64,000 nt of DNA from Anabaena sp. 4-3 (GCF_001597745.1 NZ_LUHJ01000023.1:1-64000), one strand, 5' to 3'. Counted from the first letter of the stretch, positions 1-8,921 are shown. Notes: a model not told the origin generated them from the letters alone. Translations and numbers: made by a program.

Positions 1-164
1 CGGCTCTCTCGCCTCGACACTTATCTAGAATAGCGAGGATTTTTGGCTTCGTCAAGGGGTAAAGGAAATTTTTTTTTTCTAACCTCTTAATGGTGCGGTC
101 ATTCAATAGGCTGAAAGGCTTGCTGGGCAAGGGCTGGGTTGCATAAAAAAATTTATCTTCCATC

Positions 165-839
165 TCATCTTTGAATGAGCCAGTCTTGTAATCTGGCTAC
201 CATCTCAGCACGGGCTGATACTCCTAGTTTGCGGAACATTCTTTTGAGGGCTTGTTTGACGGAGTTTTGAGTAATCCACAGCCTTTGGGCAATTTCAGCG
301 TTGGTTAATCCTTGTGCTACGAGTTCGGCAATTTGTAGCTCTCTGGGGGTTAAGGGATTAGTTGATGAGGAGGAAAATGTTTTTGGCGTGGTTCGTAGGG
401 TGGCGATTTTGGCGGACAGATGTATACAGAGTGCACTGAGGTCGGCTAAATCGCTGGCGGTAAAGGGTGGATTTCCTCTGTCGCGGGCAAAATTCAGTGT
501 TCCGATTAAACGACCGTCGCAAACAATTGGCCCTGTCATGACGTGTTCATGGTCATGGCGTGGACATAGGTTTTTCCAGTCTTCTGGGGTTAATATGAGT
601 TGTTCATGGGCGGGAGAATGCCGCTCAACTACATATTGACCGATGGGATTACTTTCTAAACATACGGCTGGGATGCTTTGAATATCAATATTAGTTTTTG
701 GCTGACTATCTATTAAATAGATACCCCAACGTTGCACACCGAAGTGTTCGCCAATTTTATCCATGAGGGTTGTTTGAATTTCTTCCTCGTTACGGATGTT
801 AGCGATCGCATGAAATATATCATGTAGAGAATTAGGCAT
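165..839 (-). CDS. GAF-LuxR transcriptional regulator
   Basis: A 224-residue protein with a GAF-like sensory region (about residues 10-150) and a C-terminal LuxR-type helix-turn-helix (about 163-224). The HTH opens with TPRELQIAELVAQGLTNAEI, the classic GerE/LuxR start. A GAF domain suggests that a small ligand or a redox or light signal controls DNA binding; the ligand cannot be read from the sequence. There is no receiver aspartate, so it is not a two-component response regulator. It is divergent from the DUF3386 gene across about 100 bp and may control it. The family call is firm and the target unknown. Confidence 0.85.
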   Translation of the reverse strand: MPNSLHDIFHAIANIRNEEEIQTTLMDKIGEHFGVQRWGIYLIDSQPKTNIDIQSIPAVCLESNPIGQYVVERHSPAHEQLILTPEDWKNLCPRHDHEHVMTGPIVCDGRLIGTLNFARDRGNPPFTASDLADLSALCIHLSAKIATLRTTPKTFSSSSTNPLTPRELQIAELVAQGLTNAEIAQRLWITQNSVKQALKRMFRKLGVSARAEMVARLQDWLIQR

Positions 840-942
840 AAGTGTACCCAGTTGGGGTCTATGCGAGACTCAACAATTACTTCTATGCTAATACCAGCAA
901 GATTAAAAAGCGACTATAAACTAATTGCGCTAGGAGAAGCAC

Positions 943-1596
943 ATGACAGTTACACAACTCTCTGCTCAGGAACTTTTCCGGGCTGCTTATGACAATCGAT
1001 ACACTTGGGACAAGAATTTTCCTGGTTATACAGCAGATATCACCTATAAACATGATGATCAGGTGATTACTGGTAAAGTTATTATCAATGCTGAACTCAA
1101 AGCGGAAGTTTTGGGTGTAGAGGATGAGTCAGCGAAAAAAGCTATTCACGGACAAGCTTGGGAGATAGCTATTCACCGTGTACGTCGCACCTTTGAAGAA
1201 ACTCATGGGGCAAACACTTTTCGATATGGCGCGACTGACGAAGATGGTGCTGTGGAAATTTTAATGGGCGGTAAGGCTGAAGGCGATCGCTACAAAGTCC
1301 ACAATAATATAGTGACTCTGGTTCATCGTCATATTCATGGTGTTGTTGTCACAATCAATACTTTTAGTGTTCACGACACTGGGGAAGGCTATCTGTCTCA
1401 TACCTATGATTCGGTTTACCATGATCCTCAAACTGGTGAACAAAGAGGCGGAGTCAGCAACTTTGTAGATGAGTATGAAAAGGTTGGGGCTTATTTCATT
1501 CTCAACCGTCGGGAAATTCGCACTGAAACCGCAGGAAAAATCAATGTTCAGGAATTCAAATTTTCAAATATTCAGTTGTTAGAGTCTGCTGCTTAA
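943..1596 (+). CDS. DUF3386 family protein
   Basis: A soluble protein of 217 residues that matches the DUF3386 family, which is common in cyanobacteria and has no known function. It has no signal peptide or membrane segment. The start is supported by an AGGAGA ribosome site seven bases before the ATG. It stands alone, divergent from the LuxR regulator and followed by a hairpin terminator. I recognise the family by its overall pattern (FPGYTADITY near the N-terminus, NTFSVHDTGEGYLSHTYDSV in the C-terminal half), not by a catalytic motif. Confidence 0.8.
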   Translation: MTVTQLSAQELFRAAYDNRYTWDKNFPGYTADITYKHDDQVITGKVIINAELKAEVLGVEDESAKKAIHGQAWEIAIHRVRRTFEETHGANTFRYGATDEDGAVEILMGGKAEGDRYKVHNNIVTLVHRHIHGVVVTINTFSVHDTGEGYLSHTYDSVYHDPQTGEQRGGVSNFVDEYEKVGAYFILNRREIRTETAGKINVQEFKFSNIQLLESAA

Positions 1597-1626
1597 GCTG
1601 AAGGTTTGAGATATTAGCATATTTAT

Positions 1627-1660
1627 AGGGATACAGAATTAGCTGTGTCCCTTTTATTTG
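1627..1660 (+). terminator. Rho-independent terminator after the DUF3386 gene
   Basis: A 10-bp stem (AGGGATACAG pairing with CTGTGTCCCT, with one G-U pair) closes a short AT loop and is followed by TTTATTTG. It begins 30 bp after the stop codon at 1596. Confidence 0.7.
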
Positions 1661-1674
1661 TGGGAATTTTTATC

Positions 1675-1698
1675 ACGCAGAGGCGCAGAGGCGCGGAG
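1675..1698. repeat. Short tandem repeat (CGCAGAGG type)
   Basis: Two and a half copies of a 9-base unit, CGCAGAGGCG-like. This is a familiar short spacer repeat of Nostocales. Confidence 0.55.
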
Positions 1699-1736
1699 AG
1701 TAAGAGTAAAAGAGTGGGAATTTTTGAGTTGCAGAT

Positions 1737-3131
1737 TCATGTTTCTCCGCCTACTACTACATCTCGAATTCTTAGGCTGGGGCCTCCACATCCTACAGGT
1801 AAGCCATTTTGTCCGCCTTTGCCACAGCCGCCGGATTCATCCCAGTAAAAATCATCGCCAATGGCTTCAATATCTGCTAAGGTTTGAAACACGTTACCAG
1901 AAAGTGTGACATCTTTGACGGGTTCGGCAATTTTGCCATTTCTAATCATCCAAGCTTCCCCGGCACTGAAGGTGAACATTTCGCCGTTTGTCATGCCACC
2001 TAGCCAATTACGGGCATATACTCCTTCTTTGATATCTGTGAATAAGTCTGCAACTGGTGTTTTACCTGCTTCAATCCAAGTGTTGGTCATGCGTACAATC
2101 GGGTTAAAGTGGTAATTGAGACAACGAGCGTTACCTGTGGGGGTTTCGCCTAATTTACCTGCGGTTTCACGGGAATGTAAACGACCTACTAAAATACCGT
2201 CTTTTATGAGTTGAGTTGTGGTAGCTGGTGTACCTTCATCATCATAAAAATAACTACCACGATGTCCTTGTGGGGCTGCACCGTCAAAAATTTGTAGTTC
2301 TTCGGGGCCAAATCGCCGTCCAATAGTCATTACCTCTAATAAATCGGGGTTTTCGTAGGCCATATCAGCCTCGGAAAGATGTCCGAAGGCTTCATGAACA
2401 AATAAACCTGTGAGAATAGGGTCAATAACTACGGTATAGGTATTTCCTTTGACTGAGGGTAGAGATAAAGCTGCAACTGCCCTTGTGGCGGCACTTTTGA
2501 CTTGTTTATCTAAATTGATCAAGTCTTCGTAGGCTTGGCGTGAACCTGTGGTTTCTCTGCCTGTTTGGACTATTTCGCCGTTTCTGGCTGTAGCTGCAAA
2601 CCGCATTTCCATATCTACCCACGACTGTTGAATTAATGTCCCTTCTGAGGTGGCGATAATCACTTTTTGGGAACTGTCACTGTAACGAACTGAGGTGGTG
2701 GTAATGCGATGATCTACAGTTCTTAGTAATTCAGTATAGCGATCGCATAATTCTTTTTTTTCCGCAAGAGAAACTTGGCGCGGGTTTTTACCTTTCAAGG
2801 GTAGAGTACATACTGCTTGCACTGGTTCAATAGGTGCAAGTGTTGTCTGTTCATCACCAACCATCCGCGCGGCTGCAATTGCTTCTGTAATACGTTCTTC
2901 AATGGTGGAAAGCTGATTAAAACTACTTAAACCCCAACCACCTTTGTAACAAGCGCGGATATGTCCACCGATGGATATACCTTCGCTGAGGGTTTCTACC
3001 TTGTCGCCACGCAACAAGATATCAGTTCCTTCTGCTTGCTCTAGGCGAATCATTAAATAGTCTACACGCGATGAGTAGCGAGCAATCAGGTCAGAAAGTA
3101 AATTTTGTGTGTCAACAAGTGTAGATGTCAT
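1737..3131 (-). CDS. tldD: TldD/PmbA-family metalloprotease
   Basis: TldD-type metalloprotease. In bacteria TldD works with TldE/PmbA to trim peptides, for example microcin precursors and gyrase-toxin substrates. The zinc motif HEAFGH (HExxxH) is present near the middle, followed by the family block with the glycine-rich GTPATTTQLI stretch. Translation is likely from the ATG at 3131 (MTSTLVD), giving 464 residues. An upstream in-frame ATG at 3170 would add 13 residues unlike the family. The PmbA partner is not in this window. Confidence 0.9.
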   Translation of the reverse strand: MTSTLVDTQNLLSDLIARYSSRVDYLMIRLEQAEGTDILLRGDKVETLSEGISIGGHIRACYKGGWGLSSFNQLSTIEERITEAIAAARMVGDEQTTLAPIEPVQAVCTLPLKGKNPRQVSLAEKKELCDRYTELLRTVDHRITTTSVRYSDSSQKVIIATSEGTLIQQSWVDMEMRFAATARNGEIVQTGRETTGSRQAYEDLINLDKQVKSAATRAVAALSLPSVKGNTYTVVIDPILTGLFVHEAFGHLSEADMAYENPDLLEVMTIGRRFGPEELQIFDGAAPQGHRGSYFYDDEGTPATTTQLIKDGILVGRLHSRETAGKLGETPTGNARCLNYHFNPIVRMTNTWIEAGKTPVADLFTDIKEGVYARNWLGGMTNGEMFTFSAGEAWMIRNGKIAEPVKDVTLSGNVFQTLADIEAIGDDFYWDESGGCGKGGQNGLPVGCGGPSLRIRDVVVGGET

Positions 3132-3250
3132 TTTTCGGTAGTCCCCAGATGAACTGCATTTATTTTGCAATTATTTGGGGAAAACCGACTAGGGGGTGAA
3201 AAAATAGGCAACTGAAAACAGTCTGACTTTCAGTCACCTACATTGATTAG

Positions 3251-3673
3251 CTAATCAAAAACATACTTTTCTGCTACCTTCCAGTAGCGTGAAAACCGCT
3301 TTAAGTCAATATATCCGTCATAATCAAAAAACGGTTCTACTTCAAACACTTCCAATTTTAAGGAACGTTCTATTTCATCACATGTATTATTAAACCGGGG
3401 ACTGGGACTATCTGCCGTTACGACTAGGTTGGCATTATGTTCTTTAGCAAAGGTTAAAATTTCTTGTGCTACGTTCCCACGACGGATTTCAACTGGTAAC
3501 TCTAGTAAGCATTCATAAATAAAGGTAAGTCTCTTGAGGCTGAGTTGCCATTCTTCGATCAAAGCATCATCCCAAACCCAAATAGCTGGCGCATCTGGGT
3601 ATTCTTGTAATGCGGGGTTGTAGGGACTGAGACAGTCGCCGTGTATCCAAACAATTGCATTATTGTTAGTCAT
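3251..3673 (-). CDS. Photolyase-like alpha/beta domain protein (stand-alone)
   Basis: A 140-residue protein resembling the N-terminal Rossmann-like domain of photolyases and cryptochromes: a first strand with VWIHGDCLSP and an acidic AIWVWDD segment. It has no FAD-binding part. It lies just upstream of the FAD-domain gene's 3' end, on the same strand but transcribed after it. Together the two cover the halves normally joined in one photolyase. The start ATG falls inside an ATTAGTCATTAGT-type spacer repeat and no good ribosome site is seen. The fold call is an inference, so function is uncertain. Confidence 0.6.
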   Translation of the reverse strand: MTNNNAIVWIHGDCLSPYNPALQEYPDAPAIWVWDDALIEEWQLSLKRLTFIYECLLELPVEIRRGNVAQEILTFAKEHNANLVVTADSPSPRFNNTCDEIERSLKLEVFEVEPFFDYDGYIDLKRFSRYWKVAEKYVFD

Positions 3674-3712
3674 TAGTCATTAGTTATTGGGCATGGGGAT
3701 TATGGCATAGGC
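3668..3712. repeat. Heptad-type short tandem repeat
   Basis: Copies of the ATTAGTCATTAG unit run into GGGCATGGGG-type units. The left end supplies the start codon of the gene at 3251-3673. Confidence 0.6.
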
Positions 3713-3729
3713 TATATGATCTATCTTGT

Positions 3730-4566
3730 CTATTTTTTCTTGCCTCGCTGCCAAGTTTGACTGTTGGGTTTTTTGGTAAACTCACCTTTGGGAAAAAGTC
3801 GCTGTTCTATTTGTTCATAGCTGCCTTCAAAGTCACAATGACCATATAAAGGACATTTTTGGCAGTAAACGCCTTTGGTGTAACGTTCTAAGTTCTCGCG
3901 GTTGAAAAAATAAGGTTTATGGCTGAAGGTGCTGGCTACCCACTGCCATGACATATTATTGCTGGCAGGATCTCCGTCTAATAGGTGTTCTAAAAACCAT
4001 TTTGCGCCTGCTTGCCAACGAATGCGCCGCCAATGAACTATGTACGCTGCTATCCACATTCGCGCATGATTATGCAGGTAGCCTGTTTCTCTTAGTTCTT
4101 GGCTGAAGTTGTCGATGCAAACTAAGCCTGTGCTTCCCTCTGTGATGTCTTGGGGTAGTTTGGGTGCGTATTCTGCGCTGGTGTAGCCTGTTTTATATTC
4201 TTCTTGGTCTTTCCAGATATCATTCCCTAATTTCACATATAATCGCTGCCAATAGTCGCGCCAACCTAATTCATTGATTAGTTTTGTCGCATCTTCCGGG
4301 TTTTCTACTTTATCTAATACGTAATCTCGAATTTCGCGTAAGCTTAAGACTCCGTAGCGGATGTATGGTGACAACCGAGTTACGTTTCCTGTGAAAAAGT
4401 TACGTGTTTTTGCGTAGGATGCTGGGTTGACTTTTTGTAAGGCTTTCTGAGCGGCTTTTCTACCGCCCACTGTGTTGCTAATATGATCATCACGTTCTGC
4501 TGCTTGCGGGAATTGTTGACGCAGATAGGCAACCAATTCATCTCGACTCGAAAAATCACGTAGCAT
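3730..4566 (-). CDS. FAD-binding photolyase/cryptochrome C-terminal domain protein
   Basis: A 278-residue protein that contains only the helical FAD-binding half of a photolyase or cryptochrome. Visible family blocks include TRLSPYIRYGVLSLRE, ELGWRDYW, RETGYLHNHARMW and LDGDPASNNMSWQW (the asparagine contacts flavin N5). The tail carries CQKCPLYGHC, a Cys cluster that could bind a metal or an Fe-S cluster as in bacterial cryptochromes of the CryB type; one further cysteine (LVCIDNF) is near. The usual N-terminal antenna domain is missing here but a candidate is encoded in the next gene. Whether it repairs DNA or senses light is not known. Confidence 0.8.
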   Translation of the reverse strand: MLRDFSSRDELVAYLRQQFPQAAERDDHISNTVGGRKAAQKALQKVNPASYAKTRNFFTGNVTRLSPYIRYGVLSLREIRDYVLDKVENPEDATKLINELGWRDYWQRLYVKLGNDIWKDQEEYKTGYTSAEYAPKLPQDITEGSTGLVCIDNFSQELRETGYLHNHARMWIAAYIVHWRRIRWQAGAKWFLEHLLDGDPASNNMSWQWVASTFSHKPYFFNRENLERYTKGVYCQKCPLYGHCDFEGSYEQIEQRLFPKGEFTKKPNSQTWQRGKKK

Positions 4567-4700
4567 ATATTTACGTATTTATACAAAATATACGGCTGAC
4601 AATATTTGTGGCTAGTAGGTTAAATAGCTTATGCTATACAACTGCATAGTAGTCGAAATCTAGAGTATCTATAGATAGTTTAGGTTGTTATCTATATTGG

Positions 4701-5099
4701 GACTTATGCAAGTATCACACAAAATTCTAGTTTTGTGTTGGTAGTAAGCGGCTCTAGCCTTGATTTTATCAAGTGCGTTTTGTTGGCGTAGGCTCTCATT
4801 GAGAAGAGAGGACTAAAGTCCTCACTACGAACTAGGTTATTATGCCATTGGCTTAAGTCCTAATTCTAGTTTTGTGTTGGTAGTAAGCGGCTCTAGCCTT
4901 GATTTTATCAAGTGCGTTTTGTTGGCGTAGGCTCTCATTGAGAAGAGAGGACTAAAGTCCTCACTACGAACTAGGTTATTATGCCATTGGCTTAAGTCCT
5001 ATATATAAGACTTACGCATAGGTAAGAAAAAAACAAGGGTGGGGTTCGGGTTTGAGAATCTTAAATGTTACCTTGATGAAAAATACTTTTGCATAAGTC
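4701..5099. mobile_element. MITE-like element with inverted ends
   Basis: The 582-bp spacer at 4567-5148 is mostly this element. The left end GACTTATGCA (4701-4710) is the exact reverse complement of the right end at 5090-5099. A second left-end copy, GACTTACGCA at 5009-5018, defines a 91-bp unit with the same right end. No transposase is encoded, so it would be a non-autonomous element. No clear target-site duplication is visible. The 139-bp tandem duplication lies inside. Confidence 0.55.
4723..5000. repeat. Perfect 139-bp tandem duplication
   Basis: Positions 4723-4861 and 4862-5000 read as identical copies. Each holds the small palindromic motif GAGGACTAAAGTCCTC followed by ACTACGAAC, which recurs in the window at about 11785. 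Identity over the full unit implies a recent duplication. Confidence 0.95.
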
Positions 5100-5148
5100 C
5101 TGCTATCTTATCTGCTGTCTATACTTAGTTCTGTACCAGGAATAAATT

Positions 5149-7059
5149 ATGGTTTCTCAAGGAACTACCACGGAACAAAAAGGACACTATCGTTATAATC
5201 CCTATGGGTTAAATCAAAAGGGGCCAGCGCGGATTTTTCCTTATGCTGGTGAAGATGGGGTGTTGCGTTATATATTAACTAAACTGGGGGAAGATGCTAT
5301 CAGTCAAGGTAAACTGTCTGAGCCTTGGAGTCTGCTGTTAAAACAAGCTAAGAGTACGATCGCTTCTTTAGATGAACTTTGGCTAGGTGTCTCTACTAAG
5401 TTGGTAGATTTGGAAATTTTTCAATCGGGGTGGTTTAATTTTAATTTGCCGCCTAATGAACAGTTTAACGCTAGCTATGTGCGGCAACGTCGGGGAATGA
5501 TTGATTTCATCACTGCGGCGCAAAAGGCTGCTGATGCTAAAAATAGTATTGAGCAAAAGCGATCGCTCTTTTTCCAATCTTTAGAAAAAAGTGCTAAATC
5601 TAGCAAAAACGCCTCTCCCTACATTCCGACTCGTCCAGTAGCTAGTATCATACATCAACGAGATGGCGGTTTAAGCGATCGCGAATTTGCACGGCAACGA
5701 TTAGCCGGTGCTAATCCTATGGTACTACGGCGGGTGAAATCAGCCGACCAAGGATTATTACAAGCTTGGGCAAATATACCCACTAATGTAGACTTGATTG
5801 AGTCAGCAGCCGCTAACCGTTTGTTTATTGCTGATTATCCCCTGTTTAAAGATTTAAAAGTGACTGATTTACAGGTGGGGAAGTATGTAGGAAGTCCGGT
5901 GGCTTTATTTCATCGCTCTGAAGCTGGGTTAGAACCTATACTTATTGAGGTGGAAAAAGGTAGAATAGTTACTCCTACAGTTACGGGAACACTTGCTGAT
6001 GATTGGACAAGGGCAAAACTCTCTGTTCAAACAACTGATGTTACCCATCATGAGTTAATTTCGCATCTGTGCTATACCCATTTAGCAATGGAAGCATTTG
6101 CGATCGCTACTGCTCGACAATTACCGAATAATCACCCAGTTTCTCAGCTACTCAGTCCCCATTTTCAGTTTTTAATTGCGGTAAATGACCGGGCTAATAC
6201 TATTTTGCTGGAAGAAGGCGCAGCAATCAATAAACTGACAGCACCGACTATTAGCACATCAGTCAATTTAATTAATCAAGCTTACCGCAATAAAATATTT
6301 TGGGATTATGCTCTACCCAATGACATCGAACATCGGGGAATTGAAACTAAGTTTTTGCCGGAATACCCCTACCGTGATGATAGTCTACTGTTATGGGAGG
6401 CGATCGCTAAATACACTAAACTATATTTACAACGCTACTATGTTGATGATCAAGCTGTAATCAAAGATTCTTATCTACAAGCTTGGGCTGATGAACTTAG
6501 CACACCATTAAATACCCGTCCGAAGTCAGAGTTTCCCCAGGTTCCTGCATGGTTTCCTCAAGAATGGGCGATCGCATTGGGACTACAACCCCAAGATTTA
6601 CCTTCTCATCCCCGTGTACCTGGGTTTACTAAAATCACCAGCTTACAACAATTAATCGATATTGCCACAATTATTATCTTTACTTGTGGCCCTCAACACG
6701 CAGCTATTAACTATAGTCAATTTGATTATCTTGGTTACGTACCCAATGCACCTTTAGCTAACTACAGCCGACCAGATACACCTGTTAGTTTACCAGAATT
6801 CTTACCACCAGCAGATAGAGAAGTTTTGCAAATGCGGTTAACCTTTGCTTTGAATGCGATTTATTGGGGTAAGCTGGGAAGTTCTGAGTTAATTAATTTT
6901 ACCAATAGAAGCGATCAAGAAATTCTCACCCAGTTTCAAAATGATTTAATGGAAATAGAAAACAAGATTAAAGCACGCAATCAAAAACGCCTGGCTGATA
7001 CTGGGGTTGACTATCCCTATCTTCTACCTTCGCGCATTCCCAACAGTATCAACATTTAA
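5149..7059 (+). CDS. Bacterial lipoxygenase
   Basis: A lipoxygenase of 636 residues, inserting O2 into polyunsaturated fatty acids to give hydroperoxides. The iron ligands can be placed: HLCYTH (two His, about residues 306 and 311), QHAAIN (His and Asn, about 517 and 521) and the C-terminal isoleucine in PNSINI. The N-terminal PLAT membrane-binding domain of plant enzymes is absent, so this is the short bacterial form with only the catalytic domain. An AGGAAT ribosome site precedes the ATG. It is not fused to a catalase-type allene oxide synthase domain. Regiospecificity cannot be told from the sequence alone. Confidence 0.92.
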   Translation: MVSQGTTTEQKGHYRYNPYGLNQKGPARIFPYAGEDGVLRYILTKLGEDAISQGKLSEPWSLLLKQAKSTIASLDELWLGVSTKLVDLEIFQSGWFNFNLPPNEQFNASYVRQRRGMIDFITAAQKAADAKNSIEQKRSLFFQSLEKSAKSSKNASPYIPTRPVASIIHQRDGGLSDREFARQRLAGANPMVLRRVKSADQGLLQAWANIPTNVDLIESAAANRLFIADYPLFKDLKVTDLQVGKYVGSPVALFHRSEAGLEPILIEVEKGRIVTPTVTGTLADDWTRAKLSVQTTDVTHHELISHLCYTHLAMEAFAIATARQLPNNHPVSQLLSPHFQFLIAVNDRANTILLEEGAAINKLTAPTISTSVNLINQAYRNKIFWDYALPNDIEHRGIETKFLPEYPYRDDSLLLWEAIAKYTKLYLQRYYVDDQAVIKDSYLQAWADELSTPLNTRPKSEFPQVPAWFPQEWAIALGLQPQDLPSHPRVPGFTKITSLQQLIDIATIIIFTCGPQHAAINYSQFDYLGYVPNAPLANYSRPDTPVSLPEFLPPADREVLQMRLTFALNAIYWGKLGSSELINFTNRSDQEILTQFQNDLMEIENKIKARNQKRLADTGVDYPYLLPSRIPNSINI

Positions 7060-7072
7060 GTAGTTTTTATCA

Positions 7073-7094
7073 AGGGATCTCTCCAGAGATCCCT
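7073..7094. terminator. Hairpin between convergent genes
   Basis: A perfect inverted repeat (AGGGATCTCT and AGAGATCCCT) sits between the lipoxygenase stop and the IF-3-like stop. AT-rich flanks on both sides suit a bidirectional terminator, although neither side has a long T run. Confidence 0.6.
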
Positions 7095-7104
7095 AAAAAT
7101 TATA

Positions 7105-7593
7105 TTAAGCAGGAATCACTTGCACAACCAAGGCGCGTTTATCAAACGACTGGATTTTACCTACTTGACTGAGATCATTGACAACCCGATCTAACAATTC
7201 TCCAGCATGATCACGATGTTGGTGTTCTCTACCACGTAAACGCACAGCAAATTTTACAGAATCACCTTTACTTAACCACTGTCTTGCTTGCTGAATGCGT
7301 AAATTATAATCAGCCAAGCCGACGTTTGGACGAAACCGTACTTCTTTTACGGTTGGCCTAGCACTATTTCCTTGACGTTTTTTCTTTTGATATTGTAATT
7401 TGCCATAGTTGATAATCTTAGCTACTGGAAACTCTTGGTTTTGAGAAACCACCACTAAGTCAAGCCCTACACTCTCTGCTATCTGTAGAGCCTCATTGGT
7501 ATCAACCAAGCCACGATTATGATTTTCATGGTCAATCAAGACGACTTGAGATGACTTGATTTGGGAGTTAATTTGTTGTTTTTGAACTACGAT
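7105..7593 (-). CDS. Translation initiation factor IF-3-like protein with non-AUG start
   Basis: IF-3 family protein: N-domain (INSQIKSSQVVLID, DTNEALQIAE, INYGKLQYQKK) and C-domain (VKEVRFRPNVGLADYNLR, LRGREHQH). The first conventional start, TTG at 7539, would cut away the conserved N-terminal INSQI helix. Reading upstream stays open to a stop at 7606-7608, and an ATC codon at 7593 lies seven bases after AAGAGGA, giving 162 residues. AUU/AUC starts are known for infC of other bacteria, where they allow self-control. The sequence is divergent from usual cyanobacterial IF-3, and rpmI-rplT are not next to it, so it may be a second, specialised copy. Confidence 0.8.
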   Translation of the reverse strand: MVVQKQQINSQIKSSQVVLIDHENHNRGLVDTNEALQIAESVGLDLVVVSQNQEFPVAKIINYGKLQYQKKKRQGNSARPTVKEVRFRPNVGLADYNLRIQQARQWLSKGDSVKFAVRLRGREHQHRDHAGELLDRVVNDLSQVGKIQSFDKRALVVQVIPA

Positions 7594-7821
7594 AACGATT
7601 TCCTCTTAAAATTACTAAACATTTTACCTTGTCGGTAATACTAAGGTAACACAATATTCATTGATGAGAATTTTTAGGGAAAAGTGGCTGATATTATACC
7701 TTTCTTCTGATGGAGTGGCACTTAAACCTATAGATTGATGAATTTATTGATGCCAGAAGCCAAACTTGAAATAAGTATTACTAACAAAAATAGTGCCAAA
7801 GTAATTATTTCAGGAGGAAAA

Positions 7822-8481
7822 ATGGTATCTACTCATTATAAACGTGCAATTGGTACATTTAGAAACCGACAAGAAGCTGAACAAGCACTACACGAACTGA
7901 GAAATTCCGGTTTCCCAATGGATAGGGTTTCTATCTTGGCAAAAGACACAGAACGGAATGAGCAAATAGCAGGCGCGCGTGTAGAAGATCGTGGTGATAC
8001 AGAGGCTCAAGAAGGTGCTGGTATTGGTGCGACAACAGGTACTGTCTTGGGTGGTATTGGCGGTTTACTGGTTGGGTTGGAAGCTTTATTAATTCCCGGT
8101 GCTGGGCCTTTTCTAGCAGCCGGTACAATTGCAACTACCTTGGCTGGTGCTGGTATTGGTGCGGCGGCAGGTGGTATCGTGGGGGCATTGACTGGTTTAG
8201 GTATCCCTGAAGAAGATGCTAGACGTTACAGCGATCGCGTGTCTCAAGGAGAATACTTGGTAATCTTAGAAGGCACGGAAACAGAAATTGATCGCGCTGC
8301 TCATATTTTCAGAAACCGGGGTATTCGTGACTGGAGAGTACACGACATCTCTGATACTCGTGGTTATAGAACTGAGGTTGCTCCTACTACAGTAGTTGAG
8401 CGAGAAACCGAGGTTTACCCTGGAACATCACCAGATGAGGATGTGGTGGAGATTATTGATAAGCGCGATCGCATTTCATAA
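7822..8481 (+). CDS. General stress protein (YflT-type domain) with glycine-rich core
   Basis: The first 60 residues (IGTFRNRQEAEQALHELRNSGF) match the general-stress YflT/GSP17M-type domain. A long glycine/alanine-rich hydrophobic core follows (about residues 65-130), like glycine-zipper membrane segments, and then a second copy-like segment (GEYLVILEGTETEIDRAAHIF). The start at 7822 is chosen because CAGGAGG lies directly upstream; a longer reading from 7735 has no such site. It is likely membrane-associated and stress-related. The exact role is unknown. Confidence 0.75.
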   Translation: MVSTHYKRAIGTFRNRQEAEQALHELRNSGFPMDRVSILAKDTERNEQIAGARVEDRGDTEAQEGAGIGATTGTVLGGIGGLLVGLEALLIPGAGPFLAAGTIATTLAGAGIGAAAGGIVGALTGLGIPEEDARRYSDRVSQGEYLVILEGTETEIDRAAHIFRNRGIRDWRVHDISDTRGYRTEVAPTTVVERETEVYPGTSPDEDVVEIIDKRDRIS

Positions 8482-8510
8482 AAAAAATAACTCTCCCCAA
8501 GGGTGGGGAG
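8482..8510 (-). terminator. Rho-independent terminator of the 9584-8550 gene group
   Basis: On the minus strand, CTCCCCA and TGGGGAG form a 7-bp stem followed by AGTTATTTTTTTTATG, a strong U-tract. It closes the small-gene group on its left. Confidence 0.75.
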
Positions 8511-8549
8511 GTTAAGGTGAGAGTTGAAAAACTTAATATTTACAGCCAA

Positions 8550-8921
8550 TCACAGCCAATCACGGTAAGCTGAGATTTCATTGACGCTAATTTCTAATGG
8601 CCCACCTTTACCAAAAGGGGGATAAACACGAATTTTGGCGTGAGTGGTGAATCTTTCTAGTCGATTACCTAACTGGGGAATGTTGCTGACTATATGCCAG
8701 TAAGATACTATATCAGGGCAGTCAATGACTAGCATGACAATAGTATCTTTTTTGGTTAAATACCATTGGCAGTTAGATAGTAGTGCTTGGGTAATGCGAT
8801 CGCAGGCTAAATAAAAGCATCTGCCAATAGATTGTTCTAGTTCCAGATGCAGCATTCCATCCTCTTTTGTCACCTCGCTGGGAGGTAGATCATCAGGAGG
8901 AAGCAAGTTAAGTTTAGACAT
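8550..8921 (-). CDS. Hypothetical protein
   Basis: A soluble protein of 123 residues that I do not recognise. It has a proline-rich start (LLPPDDLPPSE), a central region with YWHIVSNIPQLGNRLERF, and a glycine-rich FGKGGPLEI patch near the end. Its ATG overlaps the end of the preceding gene by 8 bp, pointing to translational coupling and joint function. Confidence 0.6.
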   Translation of the reverse strand: MSKLNLLPPDDLPPSEVTKEDGMLHLELEQSIGRCFYLACDRITQALLSNCQWYLTKKDTIVMLVIDCPDIVSYWHIVSNIPQLGNRLERFTTHAKIRVYPPFGKGGPLEISVNEISAYRDWL

